Part shown: piece by piece, positions 1-9,475 of the stretch
How positions within the stretch are numbered: position 1 is the first letter of the stretch
Layout of the letters: each line of letters begins with the position of its first letter
Assembly (NCBI RefSeq): GCF_000619925.1
Contig: NZ_JHVB01000001.1
Span: forward strand, 62,001 to 126,000
Reading direction: 5' to 3'
DNA from: Treponema sp. C6A8
GTDB taxonomy: Bacteria > Spirochaetota > Spirochaetia > Treponematales > Treponemataceae
Length of the DNA stretch: 64,000 bases
Made by a program: the position numbers and the translations under genes
Notes under the pieces: model-generated
What the model was told of the DNA's origin: nothing
Databases searched by the model: none
Seen by the model: the letters and a program-made list of their open reading frames with translations, nothing else

Positions 1-2
1 TG

Positions 3-542
3 AGTACTTTGACAACTGTTATTTCCCTTGCACCTATGGCCTTCTTCCCTGGTGAAGGAAATACTTCAATGCAGCCGATTTCCCTTACCGTATTCGGAGG
101 TATGACCTTCGGTTCTTTGATGACTCTTTTCTTAATGCCTACTATTTACTTTATCGTGAACTCTAAGCGTATGAAAAAGGCTGAAAAGAAGGCAGCTAAA
201 AAGGCTCTTAAGGAACGCAAAAAGCTTGCTGACCGCGGATTTACAGAAGAGGATATTACTCATATGGCAGGATATTCAGAAAATATTGTTGCCAGAACTT
301 CTGCCTCAAAGAATGTTTTTGAAACTGAAAAAACTGCAAAGGTAGAAGAGACAGAAAAGCCTGAAAATCCTGCACCTGTAAAAGCTTTTGTTTCTCCTAT
401 TGCTGAAATTTCTGAAGATGAAGAAAAAGACGGAAAGAAGAAAGCCAGAAAAAAGGATAAAAAATCTTCTGAAAAGTCTAAAGAAGGCAAAAAAGAAAAG
501 AAGCACAAGAAAGATAAAAAACATAAAAAGGATAAGGAATAA
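3..542 (+). CDS. RND efflux permease, C-terminal end (5' partial)
   Basis: The reading frame is open from the window edge, so only the last 179 codons or so are present. The first part resembles the last periplasmic/membrane segment of AcrB/HAE1-type RND pumps: an 'APMAFFPGEG' loop, then 'MQPISLTVFGGMTFGSLMTL' leading into the final transmembrane helix ending 'PTIYFIV'. RND permeases export drugs, lipids or metals across the inner membrane using the proton gradient. After the last helix comes a cytoplasmic tail of about 120 residues, very rich in Lys and Glu and ending in repeated KKDKK/KHKK blocks. Such a long basic tail is not usual for the family. The next gene, 9 bases downstream, is a known companion of such permeases. 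The family is fairly sure; the substrate is unknown. Confidence 0.8.
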   Translation, partial: STLTTVISLAPMAFFPGEGNTSMQPISLTVFGGMTFGSLMTLFLMPTIYFIVNSKRMKKAEKKAAKKALKERKKLADRGFTEEDITHMAGYSENIVARTSASKNVFETEKTAKVEETEKPENPAPVKAFVSPIAEISEDEEKDGKKKARKKDKKSSEKSKEGKKEKKHKKDKKHKKDKE

Positions 543-551
543 GGTTATAAT

Positions 552-848
552 ATGGAAAAGAAAGTTCGTATTGAAATTATGTGCTCTCAGGCTCTTGAAG
601 AAGACTTTACCGAAGAATTCAAAAAGCTTGGAGTTGGCCAGAAGTTTACAAAAATCAATCCTGTTATGGGTGCGGGTTTTAATAAGCCTCATCTTGGAGA
701 CAACGTCTGGCCTCAGCTTAACCTTATGTACATAATTTACTGTTCAGAAGAAGAAGCTGAAAAAATCAAGCACGTTGTAACAAAATTCAGAAAGCTTTTT
801 ATTACCGAAGGAATCGGCTGTTTTATTTCTTCGGGATACGAGTTCTAG
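552..848 (+). CDS. PG0541-family transporter-associated protein
   Basis: A 98-residue soluble protein with no signal peptide. Its size, its start (MEKKVRIEIMCSQALEED) and its place right behind an RND permease match the PG0541 family of small, PII-like proteins that accompany RND efflux permeases in spirochaetes and Bacteroidetes. The family's function is not established. A regulatory or assembly role for the pump is inferred only from neighbourhood. The gap to the permease is 9 bases, so the two are probably co-transcribed. Its stop codon lies in the tetranucleotide CTAG that also holds the stop of the convergent gene on the other strand. Confidence 0.7.
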   Translation: MEKKVRIEIMCSQALEEDFTEEFKKLGVGQKFTKINPVMGAGFNKPHLGDNVWPQLNLMYIIYCSEEEAEKIKHVVTKFRKLFITEGIGCFISSGYEF

Positions 849-3001
849 CTGATATTAAGAACCACAACTACAAGGGCGACAATTTTAGAAACCGGGTTTT
901 CTGCAATGCGCCCGAAGTAGAGGTGGAAAACAGTTCCGTCAGACTGTTTAATATCAACAATCTCAGAAGAGCTTTCCGTCTTGCATTTTAGAACGGTATT
1001 TATAAACTCAGAGACTCCGGTTTCTGGGTTTTTATTTTTTTCAGCCAGAGGAAGAATCTTTTCTTTTAAGTAAGGCGGGAAATAAGTTGTCAGGAAGGTC
1101 CTGTAAGATTTATTTCCCCTTGTGAATTTGATTTTTTCATCATCAACTTCAAAAAGACCCATAGGGAGGGTGTTAAAATAATTTTTGTAAGATTCGCCTT
1201 CATTATTTGTGATGACAGAAAGGTCGTAGAGATTGATTTTTCCAAGGGCTGCGTAATAATCTGATTCGGCAGGATTTTCAAAACCAATCTGAGTTCCCTT
1301 GTCATAGCGTTCAAAAATCTGGATAAGAGGAATCGGTTTACAGAAGTGATAGCCCTGAAGTTTTGTACAGCCGACTTCGCAGAGGAATTCAACCTGTTCT
1401 TCAGTTTCAACGCCTTCTACAATTGTCTCAATTCCAAGGCTCATTGCCATGCGGATAAGTTCTGTCAGGATAATCTTGCTTTTCTGGCTTGAAGCAAAAT
1501 TCCTCATAAACTTCATGTCCAGCTTAATCAGGTCAAAGTGGAAATCCTGCAGAACATCAAGGGAAGAATATCCGCTTCCAAAATCATCCATCCAGACTTT
1601 AAAGCCCAGGGACTGGAAGCGCTCAACCTGAGTTTTCATGTATTCAAAATTACTTCCGATTACACTTTCTGTAATTTCAATCGTAAGCTTTTCGTGAGGA
1701 ATGCCGCTCTGGTCAACCCGATTTGTAATTTCCTTTACAATATCACAGGTTTCAAAATCCGAACGTGAAAGGTTTACAGAGTTTGGAACGACGTAAAGTC
1801 CCTTATCAGCCTGGGCCTTCATTTTTTCAAGAATCTTTTCTGTAACGTAAAGGTCAAGCTTGTAAATGAGGTTAGATTCTTCAAGAATTGGAATAAAGGC
1901 ATCCGGGCTTAGCATTCCGTGAATAGGATCAATCCAGCGGGAAAGAGCTTCTTCATCACAGACCCGGCCGGTAGCAGCGCGAACAATAGGCTGGTAATAA
2001 ACCTGAATCCATTCTTCCTTTAAGGCGCGGTCAAAGTTTTCTATTATATAAAGCCTGTTCTGGCTTTCCTTTAGCATGGATTCATCAAAATAAGTAAAGT
2101 GGGAAACATAGGCGTTGCGGGTTTTGTCGCAGGCCATTTTTGCCCGGTCGCAGGCAAAGCAGGCTCCGATTCTTCCCATCTTGCTTGAATAAATGCCAGC
2201 CCGCACAGGAAGGGTCTTTCCGCCGTTCAGGTTTTCGCATTCTGCAAAAAACTTCCAGAGGCGCTGTTCCAGATCATCATCACTTGTAAAGACACAGAAC
2301 CTGTCCATGCCGAAGCGGGTACAGTTTTCATTTGAAAAATATTTTACCAGAAGCTTTGAAAAAGAGCGGATAAGGTTATCGCCCTCTGAAAGTCCGTATT
2401 TTACATTAAAATACTTCATGCCGTTTAAATCAAAAAAGAGCATGACAGGAGTTTTTCCGGCATTAATCAGTTCATCAACTCCTTTTTCGGCAATCTCAAA
2501 AAAATAGCCCATATTAGGAAGCCCGGTCAGGTAATCGTAGGTTACCTTATGATAAAGACTGCTGATTTGAAGGGCGTTGGTGATTGTATGTGTCAGGTCA
2601 TTTGAAATGGAAGCGTCTTCTACATATTCACCTTCATCAAAATACCAGACGGCGGCAAGCTTTATCCCGTTTTTGTAAAAATGTTCGCCGCGGGAATGAA
2701 TGATTCTGTATCTGTTGTTTACTTTAGTTCGGAAAATAACGTCGTATTCGCCCTGGTCTTTTGCAAAGGTAACTGCGGCATCGGCAATGCGGGCCGTATC
2801 ATCAGGGTGGCAGTCGCGGTACATATCATTTTCTGTCAGGAAATAGGCATCTTCTTTTGTTTTAAAGCCAAAGAGGTCGCAGAAGCCCTTAGACAGCGCA
2901 ACTGTAACAACACGGTTGTCCAGGAACTGATAAACAGCTAATGGAACTGGAGTATTTTCTATAAGTGCAAATTCCTGCTCTTCGTATCTAAACTTTTCCA
3001 T
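845..3001 (-). CDS. EAL-domain cyclic-di-GMP phosphodiesterase with degenerate GGDEF domain
   Basis: A 718-residue soluble signalling protein. Residues 1-125 look like a PAS-type sensor. Residues about 150-310 form a GGDEF domain whose signature is degraded to G-M-D-R-F (231-235), so it is probably not a cyclase and may bind GTP or only serve structure. Residues about 325-565 form an EAL domain with the catalytic set intact: EALSRW (351-356), IEITES (441-446), MDDFGSGYSSL (471-481), KLDMKF (493-498) and EGVETEEQ (529-536). Hydrolysis of c-di-GMP is therefore expected. About 150 further residues at the C-terminus may form a second sensor. A GGAG-type ribosome site lies before the ATG. It is convergent with, and overlaps by 4 bases, the small gene upstream in the window. 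Confidence 0.88.
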   Translation of the reverse strand: MEKFRYEEQEFALIENTPVPLAVYQFLDNRVVTVALSKGFCDLFGFKTKEDAYFLTENDMYRDCHPDDTARIADAAVTFAKDQGEYDVIFRTKVNNRYRIIHSRGEHFYKNGIKLAAVWYFDEGEYVEDASISNDLTHTITNALQISSLYHKVTYDYLTGLPNMGYFFEIAEKGVDELINAGKTPVMLFFDLNGMKYFNVKYGLSEGDNLIRSFSKLLVKYFSNENCTRFGMDRFCVFTSDDDLEQRLWKFFAECENLNGGKTLPVRAGIYSSKMGRIGACFACDRAKMACDKTRNAYVSHFTYFDESMLKESQNRLYIIENFDRALKEEWIQVYYQPIVRAATGRVCDEEALSRWIDPIHGMLSPDAFIPILEESNLIYKLDLYVTEKILEKMKAQADKGLYVVPNSVNLSRSDFETCDIVKEITNRVDQSGIPHEKLTIEITESVIGSNFEYMKTQVERFQSLGFKVWMDDFGSGYSSLDVLQDFHFDLIKLDMKFMRNFASSQKSKIILTELIRMAMSLGIETIVEGVETEEQVEFLCEVGCTKLQGYHFCKPIPLIQIFERYDKGTQIGFENPAESDYYAALGKINLYDLSVITNNEGESYKNYFNTLPMGLFEVDDEKIKFTRGNKSYRTFLTTYFPPYLKEKILPLAEKNKNPETGVSEFINTVLKCKTESSSEIVDIKQSDGTVFHLYFGRIAENPVSKIVALVVVVLNIS

Positions 3002-3191
3002 TAAAGCTCCGTTATAAATACCTATAATTAAGTTTAATTCAGATTTTCAGAATGTCAAATTGATTTTCTTTTGCAAAAAAGGCCGATTTCGCCATATGGT
3101 ACAAAAACGCAAAATACTGTATTATTTTCTAGATAGACTGCAAAAATGGGCGAAAAATACGCCTTCTACTATATATTATAAGGACAAACAA

Positions 3192-4820
3192 ATGGATTTT
3201 GTTGAATTTGGTCTTGATGAAAGACTTTTGAAGGGAATTGAAGCCGCCGGTTATGTAAGCTGCACACCGGTTCAGGAAGAGGTGATTAAGGCTTCACAGG
3301 ATGGTTCTGATTTATATGTTCAGTCACAGACAGGAACCGGAAAAACTGCTGCATATCTTGTTGCCGTTATCAACGAGATGATTACAAAAGAAGAAGCAAA
3401 GGGAAAGAAGCTTCTTGTATTAGTGCCAACCCGTGAACTTGCCGTTCAGGTAGAAGAAGAGGCTAAGGTTTTAGTTGGAACTTCTGGCCTTAAAGCCTTC
3501 AGCGTTTATGGTGGTGTAGGTTACGAAAAACAGATTGCAACACTTAAAAAGGGAGTTGATATTGTAATCGGTACTCCTGGCCGCGTAATTGATTTGCAGG
3601 AGGGCGGAAACCTTGATTTGAGCAATGCTGCTTTCTGTGTAATTGACGAAGCTGACCGCATGTTTGATATGGGCTTCTATCCTGATTTGCGCCAGATTCT
3701 TAAGTGCATTCCTGAGGCTGAAGACCGCCAGACAATGCTTTTCTCTGCAACTTTGAACTCATACGTAAAGAACCTTGCATGGGAATATACACGCGATCCT
3801 AAAGAGATCACAATTGAAGCAGAAAATATCACTGTAAGCGAAATCCAGCAGGAGCTTTTGCACGTTGCAAGCAGCGACAAAATGAAGCTTTTGATTGGTA
3901 TTTTGAAGAAGGAAAATCCTGCCAGTGCAATTGTATTCTGTAATACAAAGAGAAGCTGTGAGGTTGTTGCAAAACGCCTTCAGATTAATGAAATTAAGGC
4001 AGACTTCCTTATCGGTGATTTGCCACAGTCGAAACGCCTTAAGCTTTTGAATTCATTTAAGGCTGGCCAAGTTCCAGTTCTGGTTGCAACTGATGTTGCT
4101 GCCCGCGGAATCGACGTTGATGACCTTGCAATGGTAATCAACTTTGACCTTCCTGTTGAGGCTGAAAACTATGTACACCGCATTGGTCGTACAGCCCGTG
4201 CCGGAAAATCTGGAAAGGCCTATACCTTCTGTTCAGAACAGGATGTTTACAATCTTCCTGCAATCGAACGCTATGTAGAAATGACAATTCCTTCTTCCGT
4301 TGCATTTGAAGATCAGATGCTGGAAGATAAATCTGCCGGCATGTACATTAAGACAGAAAACTGGCGTGACGATGACACTTACGACAACCGCGGCGGCTAC
4401 AGAAAAGGCCGTGACGGAGACTTCCATAACAAGCGTGGTGGAAAATCAGGCGGTAAGGGAAGAAGCGGCGAAGGCTATAAAAAATCTTACGACGGTAAAA
4501 AGTCTGACTACAAGAAAGACGGATACAAAAAAGATTACAAGAAGGGCGACTTCAAGAAGGGTGCTCCTAAAGGTAAGTCTTATATCGACCCGGAAAAGCT
4601 TGCAGGTATGTCTTACGACGAGCGCATGAAGATGTACAAGGAACGCTACGGAAACGGAGCTGCATCAAAATCTTTAGGCTACAAGAAGGCAGATTACAAG
4701 AAGAAGCCATATAACAAGGCTGGAAAGAAGGGTAATAATGGTGGACGCTATGCTAACAGCAAGAAAGCTGCTCCTAAGAAGACCTTCTGGCAGAAAGTTA
4801 AGGCTTTCTTTGGCCGCTAA
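3192..4820 (+). CDS. DEAD-box ATP-dependent RNA helicase
   Basis: A 542-residue RNA helicase. The ATG at 3192 was chosen because AAGGA precedes it and the protein then begins with the usual short 'F-x-x-x-x-L-D' lead of the family; an in-frame ATG at 3060 would add 44 unlikely residues. Motifs in order are QTGTGKT (about residue 46), PTREL (79), GTPGR, IDEAD (about 150), SAT, VFCNTK, ATDVAARGID and HRIGRTARAG. The last 150 residues are rich in Lys, Gly, Tyr and Asp, with KKDYKKG-like repeats. This is a disordered basic tail of the kind that binds RNA in CsdA/RhlE/DbpA-like helicases. A likely role is ribosome assembly or RNA turnover. It is transcribed alone, and the gltB promoter starts 4 bases after its stop. 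Confidence 0.93.
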   Translation: MDFVEFGLDERLLKGIEAAGYVSCTPVQEEVIKASQDGSDLYVQSQTGTGKTAAYLVAVINEMITKEEAKGKKLLVLVPTRELAVQVEEEAKVLVGTSGLKAFSVYGGVGYEKQIATLKKGVDIVIGTPGRVIDLQEGGNLDLSNAAFCVIDEADRMFDMGFYPDLRQILKCIPEAEDRQTMLFSATLNSYVKNLAWEYTRDPKEITIEAENITVSEIQQELLHVASSDKMKLLIGILKKENPASAIVFCNTKRSCEVVAKRLQINEIKADFLIGDLPQSKRLKLLNSFKAGQVPVLVATDVAARGIDVDDLAMVINFDLPVEAENYVHRIGRTARAGKSGKAYTFCSEQDVYNLPAIERYVEMTIPSSVAFEDQMLEDKSAGMYIKTENWRDDDTYDNRGGYRKGRDGDFHNKRGGKSGGKGRSGEGYKKSYDGKKSDYKKDGYKKDYKKGDFKKGAPKGKSYIDPEKLAGMSYDERMKMYKERYGNGAASKSLGYKKADYKKKPYNKAGKKGNNGGRYANSKKAAPKKTFWQKVKAFFGR

Positions 4821-4823
4821 TAC

Positions 4824-4853
4824 TTGACTTAGACTAATAAAATTTAATATTAT
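4824..4853 (+). promoter_or_regulatory. Sigma-70-type promoter of gltB
   Basis: TTGACT (4824-4829), an 18-base spacer, then TATTAT (4848-4853). The start point should fall near 4860, which puts the hairpin of the antitermination leader at the very 5' end of the transcript. The same geometry is seen at asnB. Confidence 0.6.
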
Positions 4854-4863
4854 TAAAGAAATA

Positions 4864-4937
4864 TACGGCAAAGAGGTCGTAGATAATAACTTAGGGATAA
4901 TCTGTCCCCAAAGCTATTGTCTACGGCCTCTTTTTTT
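4864..4937 (+). promoter_or_regulatory. ANTAR-type antitermination leader of gltB
   Basis: Hairpin 1 is TACGGC (4864-4869), hexaloop AAAGAG (4870-4875), GTCGTA (4876-4881). The terminator hairpin pairs 4870-4883 with 4920-4933 (14 pairs, one G-U) and runs into a T tract, 15 bases before the gltB start. Hairpin 1 and the terminator cannot form together, because the loop and 3' arm of the first are the 5' arm of the second. The hexaloop has A at position 1 and G at position 4, as in known ANTAR target RNAs. A second, weaker hairpin (GGGA/TCCC, about 4894-4909) sits in the terminator loop; its loop does not fit the ANTAR rule. Binding by the ANTAR protein is inferred. Confidence 0.75.
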
Positions 4938-4951
4938 ATTTGAGGTAAAGA

Positions 4952-7900
4952 ATGAAGACACTGTATGAACCATCGTTTGAGCATGACGCCTGCGGTATCG
5001 GGGCTGTTGTGAATATTGACGGAAGCAAGTCGCATAAAATTGTTGATAATGCGCTCAGTATTGTTGAAAAACTTGAACACCGTGCGGGTAAAGATGCCAG
5101 CGGAAAAACAGGTGATGGTGTTGGAATCCTTTTACAGATCAGCCATGACTTTTTTAAGAAGGCTGCCGCAGATTTTGTCGGCAAGCTTGGTGAGCGTGAT
5201 TATGGTATTGCACAGATTTTCTTTCCTGGTGACGCTGCTGAATGCAAATCAGAAAAAGCTGATTTTGAAAAATGCGTAAAAGAGGGTGGATTAAAGTTTC
5301 TTGGCTGGCGCGAAGTTCCAGTTAATCCTGATGTTCTTGGAGAAAAAGCCCGCGACTGTATGCCGAATATCTGGCAGGCTTTTATTGCCCGCCCGGAAGG
5401 ATGCGAAAAAGGCCTTGAATTCGATAAACTTCTATATAAAGTACGCCTTTCTTTTGAAAAAAAAGATAATCACAAAACTTACATCTGTTCTTTAAGCAGC
5501 CGTACAATTGTTTACAAGGGAATGTTTCTGGTTCACGAGCTCAGAACCTTCTATAAAGATTTGCAGTCAGCTGAATATGTATCGGCACTTGCCCTTGTTC
5601 ACTCACGCTTTTCTACAAACACAAATCCAAGCTGGCAGCGCGCTCACCCGAACCGTTTTATAGCTCACAACGGAGAAATCAATACAATCCGCGGAAACGT
5701 AGACCGAATGCTTGCCCGCGACGGCGAAGTTGATACAACCGGTTCCGACTCTGCAATGCTGGACAATAGCCTTGAATATTTTGTAATGAACGGCATGCCT
5801 CTTCCTCTGGCAGTTATGGTTTGTATTCCGGAGCCATGGAAACACGATGAGAGTCTTAGTCAGGAAAAACGAGACTTCTACCATTACTGGGCAACAATGA
5901 TGGAGCCCTGGGATGGTCCTGCAGCAATCCTCTATTCAGACGGTGATGTTCTTGGTGCAACTCTTGACCGCAACGGACTCCGCCCAAGCCGCTATTTTAT
6001 TACAAAGGACAATATGCTGGTACTTTCCAGCGAAGTAGGTGTTCTCGATATTCCTGAAAGCCAGATTGTAGAAAAATCACGTCTTATGCCAGGCCGCATG
6101 CTTCTTGTTGATACAAGTCAGAAACGTCTTATTACAGATAAAGAGCTTAAGGAAACTTACGCTACAAAAAATCCTTACGGCGAATGGCTTGATCAGAATC
6201 TTATTCACCTTGCAGACCTTAAAATTCCAAATAAAAAAATCCCTGTAAGCAGCCAGGAAGAACGCAACCGCCTTTACCGCGCCTTTGCATGGAACTACGA
6301 AGACCTGAACGAAATGGTTCTTCCAATGGCACGTAACGGGGTAGAACCAACTGGTGCCATGGGAGTTGATACTCCGCTTGCCTGCCTTTCAGACAAGCAT
6401 CCCCCTCTTTACAGCTACTTCAAACAGCTTTTTGCCCAGGTTACAAACCCTCCAATTGACAGTCTGCGGGAAAAAATCGTAACAGATACAACAGTTTACG
6501 TTGGTACAGACGGTGACCTTCTTCATACAAAAGGTTCAAACTGCCGCGTACTCGAAATCAATAATCCTATTTTGACTGGAACCGACCTTGTAAAAATTGC
6601 CGCATTGAATCAAACTGGTTTGCGTGCTACAAGCCTTTCTCTTTTGATGGATATGGATAAGCTTACCCTTGAATCTGCTTTGGAAAATCTCTTTAAGCAG
6701 ATTGATGCTGCTTACTCAGAAGGTTATAACATCATCATCCTAAGTGACCGCGGAGTAGACGAAAAGCATGCAGCAATTCCTTCGCTTCTTGCAGTAAGTG
6801 CCGTTGAGCAGTATTTAATCCGTACTAAAAAACGTACAAAGATTTCTATCATTCTTGAAAGCGGTGAAGTTCGTGATGTTCATCAGGCTGCAATGTGTAT
6901 GGGCTACGGTGCCCGCGCAATCAATCCTTACCTTGCGCATGAAGCAATTGCCGAACTTATAGACCAGAAGCTTCTGGACAAGGATTATCACACAGCAATT
7001 GATGATTACAACAAGGCAATTATCGGCGGTATTGTAAAAATCGCTGCAAAAATGGGAATCTCTGCCGTTCAGTCTTATCAGTCGGCACAGATTTTTGAAG
7101 CAGTTGGTATTGCGCAGAAGGTAATCGACAAATACTTTACAAATACAGTCAGCCGCGTTGGAGGTATTGGTCTTAAAGAAATTGAAGAAGACATTATCTA
7201 TCATCATAAACAGGCATGGAATGATATGGGCCTTACAGTTAATACTCATCTTGATTCTGTTGGCTTCCATAAATTCCGCCGCGGCCCGAATGCAGAAGAT
7301 CATCTTTATAATCCAGAAACTATTATTGCCCTTCAGGAAGCAACCCGAAACGGTGACTATAAGCGCTTTAAGGAATACACAGCCCTTGTTGATGACAACA
7401 GTCGCCCTCACACCCTGCGTGCTATGCTGGACTTTAATTTTGATGCAAAGGGCGGTATTTCAATTGACGAAGTTGAAAGCGTTGATTCTATCGTTCAGCG
7501 CTTTAAGACTGGTGCCATGTCTTACGGTTCAATTTCTGAAGAAGCCCATAAGTGTATGGCAGCCGCAATGAATCATCTTCACGGAAAGTCTAACTCTGGT
7601 GAAGGTGGAGAAAAACCGGAACGTCTTGGAACAGAATATAACTCAGCAATCAAACAGGTTGCTTCCGGCCGTTTTGGCGTTACAGAAGAATATCTTTTGA
7701 GCGCCCGCGAGATTCAGATTAAGATGGCACAGGGAGCAAAGCCTGGTGAAGGAGGCCACTTACCTGGTAAAAAAGTATACCCCTGGATTGCAAAAACACG
7801 TTACGCAACCCCGGGTGTATCTTTGATTTCGCCACCACCTCACCACGATATTTATTCTATCGAAGACCTTGCTCAGCTTATTTATGATTTGAAAAATGCA

Positions 7901-9472
7901 AACCGCGCTGCCAGAATCAGCGTAAAGCTTGTAAGTGAAGCAGGTGTAGGTACAATTGCTGCCGGAGTTGCAAAAGCCGGTGCTCAGGTAATATTGATTT
8001 CCGGTCATGACGGTGGTACAGGTGCTGCGCCTATCAGTTCAATTCACCACGCAGGTCTTCCCTGGGAACTTGGTTTGAGCGAAGCTCATCAGACTTTGAT
8101 TCAGAATGGCTTGCGTGGCCGTGTAATTATTGAAACAGACGGTAAGCTCATGAGCGGCCGTGACGTTGCAATCGCCTGCCTTTTGGGGGCTGAAGAGTTC
8201 GGATTTGCTACAGCGCCTCTTATCACAATGGGCTGTGCTATGATGCGTGTCTGCAACCTGGATACCTGTCCATTTGGTGTTGCAACTCAAAATGAAAAAC
8301 TTCGCGCACGCTTCCCGGGAAAGCCTGAATACGTAGAAAACTTTATGAAGTTTATTGCTCAGGAACTTCGTGAATATATGGCAAAACTTGGAGTTCGTTC
8401 TATTGATGAAATGTGCGGACGAACAGACCTTCTTAAGATGAAGGAAAAGCAGGGCTTTAAGCGTGCGGGTCTTATTGACCTCAGTCGGTTGCTTGCGCAA
8501 CCTAAAGGTTCCAGGTTAGAGGTTTTAGGTTCTAGAAATGATGATTGGAAAAAGACCCGCGATACATTCAATTTTGAACTTGAAAAGACAATTGATGAAA
8601 AGACACTTCTTCCATGGATTGAAAAAGTGTCACACGGATTCGAAACGACTGACGTCGTTTCTGATGACAAAAAAGCAATTCAATCAACAGATCGCACTGC
8701 AGGTACTATTCTTGGAAGTGAGATTCAAAAGCACTTTGGAAGCAGCCTTGCAGACGATACCTTCATTGTAAACTTTGAAGGTGGTGCTGGTCAGAGTTTT
8801 GGTGCCTTTATTCCAAAGGGACTTACACTCAGACTTACCGGTGATGCCAACGATGCCTTTGGTAAAGGTTTGAGCGGCGGAAAGCTGGTTGTAACAAAGC
8901 CTGCAGATTTTGCCGGCGATGCAGACAGCAATATTATTGTAGGAAACGTTGCCTTGTTCGGTGCTACAAGCGGAAAAGCTTATATCAACGGTGTGGCAGG
9001 TGAACGCTTCTGCGTTCGTAATTCCGGGGCAAGTGTTGTTGCAGAAGGCTGTGGTGACCACGGTCTTGAATATATGACAGGCGGAACTGCCGTAATTCTT
9101 GGACGCACTGGACGCAACCTCTGTGCCGGTATGAGCGGTGGTCTTGCTTACATTCTTGATGAAAAGCATGATCTTTACAAACGCCTTAATCACGAGCTTG
9201 TAAAGAGCTACGACCTTGATGATGAGATTTCTACTTTGCGTGGAACAAGCGACGAAGAATTTCTTCACTCTCTTATTGAAGAGCACGCAAAAGAAACCGG
9301 CTCAGAAAAAGCAAAGACAATTCTTGCTGACTGGGAACATTACAAGACCTGCTTCAAAAAGATTATCCCTAACGATTATCTGAAGATTATGACAGAAATT
9401 GCCTCAGAAGAGTCTAAAGGTCTTGCTCATGATGATGCAGTCCTTGCAGCCTTTAAGAAGGCGACTGCATAA
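4952..9472 (+). CDS. gltB: Glutamate synthase (GOGAT), large subunit
   Basis: At 1506 residues this is full length for the large subunit, which transfers the amide of glutamine to 2-oxoglutarate to give two glutamates. The N-terminal class II amidotransferase begins 'EHDACGIG'; Cys14 is the nucleophile, exposed after removal of a short propeptide. The central FMN/synthase domain has GEGGE, the PGEGGHLPG loop, and the 3Fe-4S motif C-x5-C-x4-C in 'CAMMRVCNLDTCPFG'. The C-terminal GXGXG beta-helix domain follows. GAGG precedes the ATG by 6 bases. It is followed by gltD in an operon. Its leader is an antitermination structure, so expression is probably coupled to nitrogen state. A short in-frame palindromic repeat lies at 8499-8531. 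Confidence 0.97.
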   Translation: MKTLYEPSFEHDACGIGAVVNIDGSKSHKIVDNALSIVEKLEHRAGKDASGKTGDGVGILLQISHDFFKKAAADFVGKLGERDYGIAQIFFPGDAAECKSEKADFEKCVKEGGLKFLGWREVPVNPDVLGEKARDCMPNIWQAFIARPEGCEKGLEFDKLLYKVRLSFEKKDNHKTYICSLSSRTIVYKGMFLVHELRTFYKDLQSAEYVSALALVHSRFSTNTNPSWQRAHPNRFIAHNGEINTIRGNVDRMLARDGEVDTTGSDSAMLDNSLEYFVMNGMPLPLAVMVCIPEPWKHDESLSQEKRDFYHYWATMMEPWDGPAAILYSDGDVLGATLDRNGLRPSRYFITKDNMLVLSSEVGVLDIPESQIVEKSRLMPGRMLLVDTSQKRLITDKELKETYATKNPYGEWLDQNLIHLADLKIPNKKIPVSSQEERNRLYRAFAWNYEDLNEMVLPMARNGVEPTGAMGVDTPLACLSDKHPPLYSYFKQLFAQVTNPPIDSLREKIVTDTTVYVGTDGDLLHTKGSNCRVLEINNPILTGTDLVKIAALNQTGLRATSLSLLMDMDKLTLESALENLFKQIDAAYSEGYNIIILSDRGVDEKHAAIPSLLAVSAVEQYLIRTKKRTKISIILESGEVRDVHQAAMCMGYGARAINPYLAHEAIAELIDQKLLDKDYHTAIDDYNKAIIGGIVKIAAKMGISAVQSYQSAQIFEAVGIAQKVIDKYFTNTVSRVGGIGLKEIEEDIIYHHKQAWNDMGLTVNTHLDSVGFHKFRRGPNAEDHLYNPETIIALQEATRNGDYKRFKEYTALVDDNSRPHTLRAMLDFNFDAKGGISIDEVESVDSIVQRFKTGAMSYGSISEEAHKCMAAAMNHLHGKSNSGEGGEKPERLGTEYNSAIKQVASGRFGVTEEYLLSAREIQIKMAQGAKPGEGGHLPGKKVYPWIAKTRYATPGVSLISPPPHHDIYSIEDLAQLIYDLKNANRAARISVKLVSEAGVGTIAAGVAKAGAQVILISGHDGGTGAAPISSIHHAGLPWELGLSEAHQTLIQNGLRGRVIIETDGKLMSGRDVAIACLLGAEEFGFATAPLITMGCAMMRVCNLDTCPFGVATQNEKLRARFPGKPEYVENFMKFIAQELREYMAKLGVRSIDEMCGRTDLLKMKEKQGFKRAGLIDLSRLLAQPKGSRLEVLGSRNDDWKKTRDTFNFELEKTIDEKTLLPWIEKVSHGFETTDVVSDDKKAIQSTDRTAGTILGSEIQKHFGSSLADDTFIVNFEGGAGQSFGAFIPKGLTLRLTGDANDAFGKGLSGGKLVVTKPADFAGDADSNIIVGNVALFGATSGKAYINGVAGERFCVRNSGASVVAEGCGDHGLEYMTGGTAVILGRTGRNLCAGMSGGLAYILDEKHDLYKRLNHELVKSYDLDDEISTLRGTSDEEFLHSLIEEHAKETGSEKAKTILADWEHYKTCFKKIIPNDYLKIMTEIASEESKGLAHDDAVLAAFKKATA
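8499..8531. repeat. Palindromic repeat inside the gltB reading frame
   Basis: AACCTAAA (8499-8506) and TTTAGGTT (8524-8531) are inverted copies, and AGGTT-type words recur between them. The segment encodes about 14 residues (AQPKGSRLEVLGSR) between the synthase domain and the C-terminal domain of GltB, a linker region where homologues vary. It reads like a small repeat that was tolerated in frame. Confidence 0.4.
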
Positions 9473-9475
9473 GTG

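Noticed and set aside
4883..4910. A second canonical ANTAR hairpin in every leader
   Set aside because: Only the asnB leader has a second hairpin whose hexaloop has A1 and G4 (ATTGTC). In gltB, pyrG, amt and glnN the inner hairpins have other loop sizes or bases, so I claim only the first hairpin as common.
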